This document shows positions 13,761-20,717 of a DNA stretch of 25,745 nt, piece by piece (within the stretch, counting starts at the first letter, position 1; each line of letters opens with the position of its first letter). The notes beneath the pieces were generated by a model. It did not search any database. It worked only from the letters and a program-made list of their open reading frames with translations, and was not told the origin of the DNA. Source of the DNA: CAYMUB01 sp964393545 (lineage in GTDB: Bacteria; Patescibacteriota; Microgenomatia; Daviesbacterales; UBA10151). The DNA is taken from positions 1 through 25,745 of the forward strand of contig CAYMUB010000022.1 of NCBI GenBank assembly GCA_964393545.1. Direction: 5' to 3'. A program made the position numbers and the translations under genes.

Positions 13761-15020
13761 ATGTTAAAAAACTTTTCACTTAGAAATTTTTCCCGATACC
13801 TTTTAGTAGGTCTTTCTGCAATGGTGCTGCTTTTTACAGCCCAACAAGCTCAACCTTTTACTGTTTTTGCTGAAAAATGTCAAGATAAAGTCACTGGTGC
13901 TGTAATACCTTGTCCTGCTGCACCTCGAGCTCAACCAGCACCTCCAGCCCCTGCTGCTCCTGCTTCACCTATTACTTGTTATAGATGTGTAAATACTAAT
14001 GCTTATTGTGAAAGTTACTCAGTCAATGCTGCTAGCTGTTCAACTAATTGTGATTCTTGTCCTAATAAAACCACAGTTGTGACTCCTCCTTCAGGAGGAT
14101 CAGGTAGTTGTGTTCCAGGAGGAGCAGCTAATTTTAGCTGGTCACCAGGTTCAAAAACTGGAGTGAATGTTATTAACTATACATTAAGAATTAATAAAGC
14201 CCCTGGTGAACAATGGACTCCTAATTCAGGCAGTGGAGATATAGCAGTTGAAGTTGGAAATGCCACTAGCAGATCTGTTCAACTTACTCCTGGTGATTAC
14301 CCTGATTGGACAGTCCAAGCAGGATTCTCAGATGGGTCAACCTCTGATCAAGCTCATTTTGGAGCATTTGTCTGTCCAGCAGTAATTACTCCTCCAGCTT
14401 GTGTTCCTGATAATGCTACATGTAATGCTCCAGCACCTGCTTGTGGCACAACTACTACTGGAAAAAATAATTGTAACCTGGATTGTACAAAAACAGGTGT
14501 AGCTTGTACTCCAGCTTGTGTTCCTACTCCTAATGTATGTTCAGCTACTGCTCCAGCTTGTGGAACTACTACCACTGGAGTAGATACCTGTGACAGAGCT
14601 TGTACAAAAGTAGGGTTAGCTTGCGAAATTGCTAGACAAGGATGTCCTAATGGAACTGAACAAACAGTGGTTAATAGCCAGATAGTTTGTGTACAAACTA
14701 TTGTTATTAATACTAATACTAATACTATTACAAACAATAACTCTGCTACTGCAGTTGCTACAGGAGGCACAGTTTATATAACTAATCCAGCTCCAGCACC
14801 GCAAGTAATTCTGGCTTCTACAGGTAATGTTGGTGTTGGTACAAGCTATATAGCAGGAGTAACTACTCTTCCTAAAACAGGTTTACCTATCTTTGCTTGG
14901 TCAGCTCTAGCTTTTATCCCAGCTGGTTTGAGAATGAGAAGATTTTCCAAAGTAAAGAAAGATTTGGAAAATCACCCAAGTTATATATTTGAAGATAGAA
15001 AGTTTAGGGCTGAGTCTTGA
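13761..15020 (+). CDS. Cys-rich cell-surface protein with LPKTG sorting signal
   Basis: The 419-residue precursor has a Sec signal (basic start, then YLLVGLSAMVLLFTAQQAQP) followed by a Pro/Ala linker. A Cys-rich segment (ITCYRCVNTNAYC) and a beta domain with an Ig-like look (residues about 115-215) come next. Two tandem repeats of about 36 residues, each with six or more Cys, share ACGTTTTG and CTK-G-AC. An Asn/Thr-rich stretch follows. Near the end LPKTG (about residues 370-374) precedes a hydrophobic segment and RMRR, the sortase sorting signal that links proteins to the cell wall or to pilin subunits. The tail after LPKTG is about 45 residues, longer than usual. Its promoter is a perfect consensus, suggesting an abundant surface protein, possibly for attachment. 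No sortase gene is in the window. Confidence 0.85.
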   Translation: MLKNFSLRNFSRYLLVGLSAMVLLFTAQQAQPFTVFAEKCQDKVTGAVIPCPAAPRAQPAPPAPAAPASPITCYRCVNTNAYCESYSVNAASCSTNCDSCPNKTTVVTPPSGGSGSCVPGGAANFSWSPGSKTGVNVINYTLRINKAPGEQWTPNSGSGDIAVEVGNATSRSVQLTPGDYPDWTVQAGFSDGSTSDQAHFGAFVCPAVITPPACVPDNATCNAPAPACGTTTTGKNNCNLDCTKTGVACTPACVPTPNVCSATAPACGTTTTGVDTCDRACTKVGLACEIARQGCPNGTEQTVVNSQIVCVQTIVINTNTNTITNNNSATAVATGGTVYITNPAPAPQVILASTGNVGVGTSYIAGVTTLPKTGLPIFAWSALAFIPAGLRMRRFSKVKKDLENHPSYIFEDRKFRAES

Positions 15021-15116
15021 CAGAAATTGCAGGGTATGATTAACTTATATTGTTAACGGCTCCAAATCAATTTTTCACATTATCTCTAAAAATAAACTTT
15101 TAACTTTTACAAACAA

Positions 15117-16394
15117 ATGCCTCGAGTAACAAAATCATTTAGACCTAGAATCCCAGGCTCCTCAATTTTGATTCAACCTGAGGAGAATAGTCCAGTGGAC
15201 TCTGGTTACCGCTCAAACTACGAACGTTCCTATCCTGATAGAGATGTACCAACTGAGGAAGTAAAAGGTATTTTGGAAGTTATGCCAGAAGGGCATGGGT
15301 TTTTAAGACCTAAATATATCCCGTCAGATGCAGATGTATACATTTCCTTAAGCCAAATCAGGAGATTTCATTTAAGAGCTGGAGATTTGGTAGAAGGAGC
15401 AGCCAGGCCCCCCAAAGAAACTGAGAGATACTTTGGTTTGCTGCAGGTTAATAAAGTTAACGGAGAAGATGCAGAAAAATTTGTCTCAGATGTATCGGCC
15501 ATAGGCCGATCGTCCTCTGGACGAAAAAGAGTTAAATTTGAAGATCTAACAGCCATATATCCAAATAGACACTTAAACTTAGAAACAGGTAAATTACCAT
15601 TATCACAAAGAGTAATAGACTTGGTGGCTCCAATTGGATTTGGTCAAAGAGGATTGATTGTTTCACCTCCCAAAGCTGGTAAAACAACTATCTTAAAAGA
15701 TATAGCCTCAGGTATTGCTAAAAATCACCCGGATGTTGTTTTAATGGCAGTTTTGGTAGGTGAGCGGCCAGAAGAGGTGACAGATTTATCCAGATCTATA
15801 AAAGGAGATGTAATTGCCTCAAACTTTGATGAGCCAGCAGAAGAACAAACAGCAGCTGCAGAAATTGCCTTAGAAAGAGCCAAGAGACTGGTAGAAATGG
15901 GTAAAGATGTAGTTATTTTACTTGACTCTATCACCCGTCTTGGCAGAGCCTACAACTTGTCTGTTCCGCCTTCTGGAAGGACTTTGAGCGGAGGATTTGA
16001 CCCCATTGCGCTGTACCCTCCTAAACACTTTTTTGGAGCTGCCAGAAATTGTGAAGAAGGTGGTTCTTTAACTATTATCGGGACAGCTTTGGTTGATACT
16101 GGATCCAGGATGGATGATTTAATTTATGAAGAGTTTAAAGGTACTGGTAACATGGAGCTGCATCTGGATAGAAGAATTGCTGAACGGAGAGTTTATCCAG
16201 CCATTAATATTGAATCATCAGGTACCAGACAAGAACAACTACTTTTTAAAGAAGAAATATATAAAATGATGATTATTATGAGAAGAATGATTGGTATTTT
16301 AGGAGAGAATGAAAGAACAGAAATTTTTCTGGAAAGACTATCTAAAGCAGAATCTAATGAAGAATTTCTAAAAACCCTAAAAGATGTCAGATAG
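15117..16394 (+). CDS. rho: Transcription termination factor Rho
   Basis: The 425-residue ATPase shows the Rho order. A diverged N-terminus of about 45 residues is followed by the cold-shock-like RNA-binding domain (EGHGFLRPKYIPSDADVYIS). Walker A is at about residues 183-191 (SPPKAGKTT) and Walker B VVILLDSITRLGRAYN follows. The Q/R loops include PPSGRTLSGGFDP, GAARNCEEGGSLTIIGTAL and GTGNMELHLDRRIAERR. Rho translocates along nascent RNA as a hexameric helicase and releases it from RNA polymerase. The length matches E. coli Rho (419). There is no Shine-Dalgarno before the ATG. TTGACA at 15017-15022 overlaps the preceding stop codon, but its -10 is poor, so the promoter is unsettled. The 96-nt leader includes two ACTTTTA heptads just upstream of the start. 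Confidence 0.97.
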   Translation: MPRVTKSFRPRIPGSSILIQPEENSPVDSGYRSNYERSYPDRDVPTEEVKGILEVMPEGHGFLRPKYIPSDADVYISLSQIRRFHLRAGDLVEGAARPPKETERYFGLLQVNKVNGEDAEKFVSDVSAIGRSSSGRKRVKFEDLTAIYPNRHLNLETGKLPLSQRVIDLVAPIGFGQRGLIVSPPKAGKTTILKDIASGIAKNHPDVVLMAVLVGERPEEVTDLSRSIKGDVIASNFDEPAEEQTAAAEIALERAKRLVEMGKDVVILLDSITRLGRAYNLSVPPSGRTLSGGFDPIALYPPKHFFGAARNCEEGGSLTIIGTALVDTGSRMDDLIYEEFKGTGNMELHLDRRIAERRVYPAINIESSGTRQEQLLFKEEIYKMMIIMRRMIGILGENERTEIFLERLSKAESNEEFLKTLKDVR

Positions 16395-16398
16395 AGTG

Positions 16399-16407
16399 TG
16401 CTAAAAT
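16399..16407 (+). promoter_or_regulatory. Extended -10 before the M23 peptidase gene
   Basis: TGC followed by TAAAAT (16402-16407) is an extended -10 that ends 7 nt before the GTG at 16414, predicting a leaderless GTG start. The -35 position shows no match. It lies just after the rho stop codon. Confidence 0.4.
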
Positions 16408-16413
16408 ACTTCA

Positions 16414-17535
16414 GTGAATTCTCCAAGGGAAGATCTAAAAGCTTTGATTCATGCCTTAATTTGGTATTCCAGGCGCAAGATAAAATATTTATCCTTTCAC
16501 TTTGAAACTTTTAAAAATTTTATAGTCAAAGTCTTAATGCAAGGTCGGGGAATCCATCAAAAAAGATTCTGGCATGGATCAATAATTACTTTAGCCATAG
16601 TTGGAATTTTAACATCAGGTGTATTTGGTGGACAAAGTTTAATCTCAGCCAGTTATCCAGGTGTAGGGGGGCCAGATCCCAGGTTTGTATCTGCTTTTGA
16701 GCCTTTTCCAAATGGTCCGGTTGTCCAGACTTTTCAGGATCCTCATACACAGATTTCTCCAGGGAAGCCCCGTTCAGAAATAGAAGATTATAAAGTGGAA
16801 ACAGGTGATACCCTTTCATCAATCGCTCAGAAAAAGGGAATATCTATAGATACTATAAAATGGGCTAATGACTTAACAGATACAGATTCAATAAAACCTG
16901 GTCAAACTCTAAAGATTTTACCTGAAACAGGTGTCTCATATGTTGTTAAACAAGGGGATACTCTAGAATCTGTGGCTAAAAAATATTCTTCAGAACAACA
17001 GGCAATTATGGATTTTCCTTTTAATGATGTGCCGGATGATTTTAAATTAAAGGTGGGTCAACTTTTAATTGTGCCAGACGGCAGTCCGCCAGAGGTAAAA
17101 GCTCCTAAAGCAAAACCACAACCTCAATATTTGGCTAAAGGACCTCTTTCTCCAGCCTTCCAGGCTCCATATGGTGCACAATTCATCTGGCCAGCAGGCG
17201 GGATTATTACTCAATACTTTGCCTGGTATCATCCAGGGGTTGATATTGCCAATAGAGCTGCTCCAGGAATTTCTGCCTCAGATGGAGGAACAGTGGTAGT
17301 TGCAGGATGGCCTGATAGTTCAGGGTATGGGAATAGGGTAGTTTTAGATCATGGAAATGGTTATGTGAGTTTATATGCACATTTATCTAATATTTATGTT
17401 TCTGTTGGAGAAACTGTATCAAGAGGTCAATTAATAGGTCAAATGGGATCAACAGGAAGGTCTACAGGAACACATCTTCATTTAGAAATTCATTACAAAG
17501 GGGTGCCTATTAATCCATTAGCAATTCTGAAATAA
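16414..17535 (+). CDS. LysM-M23 cell-wall peptidase
   Basis: The 373-residue protein has a basic cytoplasmic N-terminus of 50 residues and one membrane segment (residues about 54-80). A Pro-rich spacer precedes two LysM peptidoglycan-binding modules: YKVETGDTLSSIAQKKGIS (about 126-170) and YVVKQGDTLESVAKKYSS (about 176-222). A C-terminal M23 (LytM-type) metallopeptidase domain occupies about 255-370. Zinc and catalytic residues are intact: H273 and D277 (HPGVD), H323 (YAHLS), and H354 and H356 (THLHLE). M23 enzymes cut peptidoglycan cross-bridges and act in cell division, wall turnover or attack on other cells. The active-site set argues for an enzyme and not an EnvC-like regulator. The start is GTG with no Shine-Dalgarno. 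A heptad repeat array begins at the base after the stop codon. Confidence 0.9.
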   Translation: MNSPREDLKALIHALIWYSRRKIKYLSFHFETFKNFIVKVLMQGRGIHQKRFWHGSIITLAIVGILTSGVFGGQSLISASYPGVGGPDPRFVSAFEPFPNGPVVQTFQDPHTQISPGKPRSEIEDYKVETGDTLSSIAQKKGISIDTIKWANDLTDTDSIKPGQTLKILPETGVSYVVKQGDTLESVAKKYSSEQQAIMDFPFNDVPDDFKLKVGQLLIVPDGSPPEVKAPKAKPQPQYLAKGPLSPAFQAPYGAQFIWPAGGIITQYFAWYHPGVDIANRAAPGISASDGGTVVVAGWPDSSGYGNRVVLDHGNGYVSLYAHLSNIYVSVGETVSRGQLIGQMGSTGRSTGTHLHLEIHYKGVPINPLAILK

Positions 17536-17629
17536 GGGTATAGGTTTTAGGGGTTAGGGGTTAGGGATTAGTTAGAATAATTGACTTTTTTAGCTAGACC
17601 CTATACCCTAGTTGCTAATCCCTAACTAA
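17536..17629. repeat. Inverted pair of heptad arrays (GGGTATA/GGGGTTA type)
   Basis: Five heptads (GGGTATA, GGTTTTA, GGGGTTA twice, GGGATTA; 17536-17570) begin at the base after the M23 stop codon. After 24 nt come five opposing heptads (TAGACCC, TATACCC, TAGTTGC, TAATCCC, TAACTAA; 17595-17629), ending one base before tRNA-Ala. The left arm has several G-runs that could form a G-quadruplex. Complementary units are not in mirror order, so it is not a simple hairpin. Confidence 0.8.
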
Positions 17630-17630
17630 T

Positions 17631-17701
17631 GGGCCCGTAGTATACCGGTAATATATTCCCATGGCATGGGAAAGCAAGGAGTTCAATTCTCCTCGGGTCC
17701 A
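17631..17701 (+). tRNA. tRNA-Ala (anticodon GGC)
   Basis: The cloverleaf folds fully. The acceptor GGGCCCG pairs with CGGGTCC, including the G3-U70 pair that marks alanine tRNAs. The 4-bp D stem is GTAT/ATAT, the anticodon stem is TTCCC/GGGAA with loop ATGGCAT, and the T arm is AGGAG-TTCAATT-CTCCT. The variable region has only 4 nt. Discriminator A73 is followed by CA, so the CCA end is not encoded and must be added by an enzyme. Confidence 0.93.
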
Positions 17702-17782
17702 CAATTTTAATTTGCATTTAACTTTAAAAGATTATAGAATAATATCCCATAAGTTTTGTTATATTCTGATAAAACTAATTTT

Positions 17783-20704
17783 GTGTTTAAAATATATATT
17801 GCCATTTTTTTAATAATCATTAGTCTGGTTTTCTCATTGTCTCATTTTAAAGTACTTGCCAGTTCTAATTTGACTCGAGGTGCGGCAGTTTTAACTGATA
17901 TTGATAGTCTCCCTTATATTAAAACAGGCACTACAGTTCATGAAATTTCCTCCTATGACCGGACTGGTGGTAATAATGACGGAAGCGGGTATTACTTATA
18001 TCAAAACCCCAAAACTGGTGGTTATGTAGTTTTAGAGGAGAATCATCCTGGAGCAATTTTCCGTATCTGGGAAACAGCAGATAATATAGAAGGAAGAATT
18101 AAGATATATTTTGACGGGGAAGAAAGGGCAAGAGTTGATGAGGATCAGCAGGAGTTTTTCTCTGGTAAAAAAGTCCCTTTTTTATCTCCTTTAGTGGGAA
18201 ACCCTGAGGTTTCCTCAGGGGGGTATTATTCCTATTATCCTTTTGCTTTTGCCAAGTCAATCAGAATAGAGTATACGGTCTTACCTAAATATTATCAGAT
18301 TACTTATCATTTGTATGATGATTCAACTGGTGTAGCAACTTATACTGGTCAAGAGGATTTATCTAAGGTTTATTCAGCCTGGAATAACCCTTGGCAGGAT
18401 CCTAAGAGTAGAGATGGAAATCAAACTTTGACAGTTTCTAATATCAATATCCCAGCAGGTCAAAATAAAATTATAGGAGAGCTTTCAGGAGCAGGATCAG
18501 TAAGATCAATAAAACTTACATTGTCTCAGCTTTCAACGCTCCGTACTCTGGCTGAAGTTCCAAATAACGGAATGGTTACTGATGAAGGTAAAGCCTTTAA
18601 AGGCTCTTCAAGCTTTACAGTTAAAATCGATCCTAAAAATGTGGGTGTAGTCTTAAAAAGAAGATTTGACTATACTATTGCTAATCAAATAGCCAGTGTT
18701 TTTGTTGATGGTGAGTATATTGACAGTTGGGTAAATCCTGGTAGTGAACAAGAAAGATGGCGGGATTCTGAGTTTTCTATTCCTTTTAAATATACCTCAG
18801 GAAAAGATAAAATTAATGTCAAAATCGCCTTTGCCGGTAGTGCTATAGATTGGAATGAATTTCACTATTGGATTAAATCATCTTTACCCACAGGTCCGAT
18901 AGAAACAGATGAGGTAGATGTAGGAAATGCGTTTTCTGAAACTAATCATAACTATTCAATTGACAATTTAACCTGGTCTGGGAGTAGAGCTTATACTTAT
19001 TGGTCTGGATCTCAAGTTATACCTACCCCAAATCCTACTTCTTTTCCATCTTCAACTCCTACACCCACACCAAATGTTGGGGATTCTAGTATTACTGATG
19101 AAGGTAAAGCTTTTAAAGGCAGCTCAAGCTTTACAGTTAAGATTGATCCTGCAAACAATGGGGTGACACTAACAAGAAGGACAGATATGTGGATAGGTAA
19201 TCAGAAAGCAGATGTTTATGTTGATGGAGTTTTAGCAGGCAGTTGGTTAACATCAGGTATTGACCAAATTTATAGATGGAGAGATGCAGATTTTTCAATA
19301 CCAGCTGCATTTACTCAAGGTAAAAATCAAGTTAATCTTAAAATTCAATTTGTCTCCTCAGATATTGATTGGAATGAGTTCTATTATTGGATTAAATCCA
19401 ACTCAGCATCAGGACAGTTGATTACAGATGAGATAGATGTTGGTAAAACCGGTTCTGAATCCTTACATAACTATTCAATTGACAACTTAACCTGGTCAGG
19501 CATCAGGACTCTAATTTATCCGCCCAAGCAAGCTCCGGGTACTCCTTCTCCAACTCCTTCTCCAACTCCAACTCCAACACCAACACCAATTCAGGTAGAT
19601 ACTATCCGGGATATTTTAAGCAACGCCCGGATCAAAATCTATTGGGATGATGAGACTATCCCAAGTGTTGATATGCCATTGGGTTTTTTCTTTGGAGTTG
19701 GTTCCTCAGGAGAAGCTCTTGTTAAAGGGCTTTTAATCGGAGTTGATCCAATTAAGCACACTTACTATAACTTTTTTCCTATGCCTTATGGTAAACATGC
19801 CAAGATAGTTTTGGAAAACAACTCCAGCTTAGATATTGTTGGAGCCAATATAGAAATTCAATATAATTCCAGTCCTTACAATGGACTGGGTGCAAATGCA
19901 GGTTATTTTAAAGGGATATATAACAAACAAGATCCAACTGTGTCAGGGCAAGATTATCAATTAATAAATTTGACTGGTAAAGGTCATATCGTGGGAACGG
20001 TTTTAAACATCAGCCAGATGATTAAAACTTTAGAAATTTTGGAAGGGGACCATCAAATTTTTATTGATTCTGACACTAACACTCCAACTTTGCAGGGAAC
20101 AGGCACAGAGGATTTCTTCAATGGAGGGTATTTTTTCCGGAAAGGGACATTTACTTTGCCCTTGCAGGGTAACCCAATTAAAGATCCGAATAGTAAAAAT
20201 ACAATTGTCATGTATAGATTGAATCCTTATGATGCATTCACTTTTGATAATAAGATTACTTTCAAGTTTGAACACGGATACAGTAATGACCTAAACGCCA
20301 AATACGAGAGTGGTGTATTTGCATACCTTGCCACAGTACCAACTCTAACACCAACTCCGATTCCAACCAAAATGCCAACACCTACTCCTAGACCTACTCC
20401 AAAACCAACACCTGTTCCCCAGCCACCCAAACATATTATTACTGGCCAAGTTATTGGTATCTTCATGGGGAGAAGAATACCTGTTCTTTTTATGGAAGTG
20501 ACAGCTCAGAATATTAAAACTAAACAGATCTACAAAACAAAAACTGGTTTTAATGGTACATATAGTTTTAATTTGCCTGATGATAATTATTTGGTAAAGC
20601 CTAATACCTCAAAGTTGGGTGTATTTTCTCCGAGTGAAGCGAGAATTGAATTGAGTGGAAAAAATATCGCAAATGTGATATTCAAATTAACAGTTAAGTT
20701 TTAA
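17783..20704 (+). CDS. Secreted GH172-like (DUF2961) protein with duplicated beta domain
   Basis: From the GTG at 17783 the protein has 973 residues. A start at TTG 17756 would add nine. GTG is preferred because it gives a classic signal peptide (FKIYIAIFLIIISLVFSL) and follows an extended -10 (TGA TAAAAC). Two DUF2961/GH172-type jelly-roll halves are visible. The N-terminal half has GAIFRIWETAD, IKIYFDGEE and GGYYSYYPFAFAKSIRIEY. The C-terminal half has IKIYWDDE and GTGTEDFFNGGYFF, where E776 is the likely catalytic Glu. Between them are two copies (about 266-399 and 438-572) of a beta domain starting TDEGKAFKGSSSFTVKID, joined by PTPT linkers. A carboxypeptidase-regulatory-like domain ends the protein. 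Known GH172 enzymes act on fructofuranosides and on D-arabinan. The substrate here is unknown. Confidence 0.8.
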   Translation: MFKIYIAIFLIIISLVFSLSHFKVLASSNLTRGAAVLTDIDSLPYIKTGTTVHEISSYDRTGGNNDGSGYYLYQNPKTGGYVVLEENHPGAIFRIWETADNIEGRIKIYFDGEERARVDEDQQEFFSGKKVPFLSPLVGNPEVSSGGYYSYYPFAFAKSIRIEYTVLPKYYQITYHLYDDSTGVATYTGQEDLSKVYSAWNNPWQDPKSRDGNQTLTVSNINIPAGQNKIIGELSGAGSVRSIKLTLSQLSTLRTLAEVPNNGMVTDEGKAFKGSSSFTVKIDPKNVGVVLKRRFDYTIANQIASVFVDGEYIDSWVNPGSEQERWRDSEFSIPFKYTSGKDKINVKIAFAGSAIDWNEFHYWIKSSLPTGPIETDEVDVGNAFSETNHNYSIDNLTWSGSRAYTYWSGSQVIPTPNPTSFPSSTPTPTPNVGDSSITDEGKAFKGSSSFTVKIDPANNGVTLTRRTDMWIGNQKADVYVDGVLAGSWLTSGIDQIYRWRDADFSIPAAFTQGKNQVNLKIQFVSSDIDWNEFYYWIKSNSASGQLITDEIDVGKTGSESLHNYSIDNLTWSGIRTLIYPPKQAPGTPSPTPSPTPTPTPTPIQVDTIRDILSNARIKIYWDDETIPSVDMPLGFFFGVGSSGEALVKGLLIGVDPIKHTYYNFFPMPYGKHAKIVLENNSSLDIVGANIEIQYNSSPYNGLGANAGYFKGIYNKQDPTVSGQDYQLINLTGKGHIVGTVLNISQMIKTLEILEGDHQIFIDSDTNTPTLQGTGTEDFFNGGYFFRKGTFTLPLQGNPIKDPNSKNTIVMYRLNPYDAFTFDNKITFKFEHGYSNDLNAKYESGVFAYLATVPTLTPTPIPTKMPTPTPRPTPKPTPVPQPPKHIITGQVIGIFMGRRIPVLFMEVTAQNIKTKQIYKTKTGFNGTYSFNLPDDNYLVKPNTSKLGVFSPSEARIELSGKNIANVIFKLTVKF

Positions 20705-20717
20705 GGGTATTTTTTAA

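Noticed and set aside
15017..15040. Promoter TTGACA ... TATGAT before rho
   Set aside because: The two boxes are only 12 nt apart, and the alternative -10 at 18 nt (TAACTT) is poor.
19030..20420. CCAACACC-type repeats in the GH172-like gene as a separate repeat element
   Set aside because: They are simple Pro-Thr linker codons of period 6, in frame, and unrelated to the period-7 arrays.
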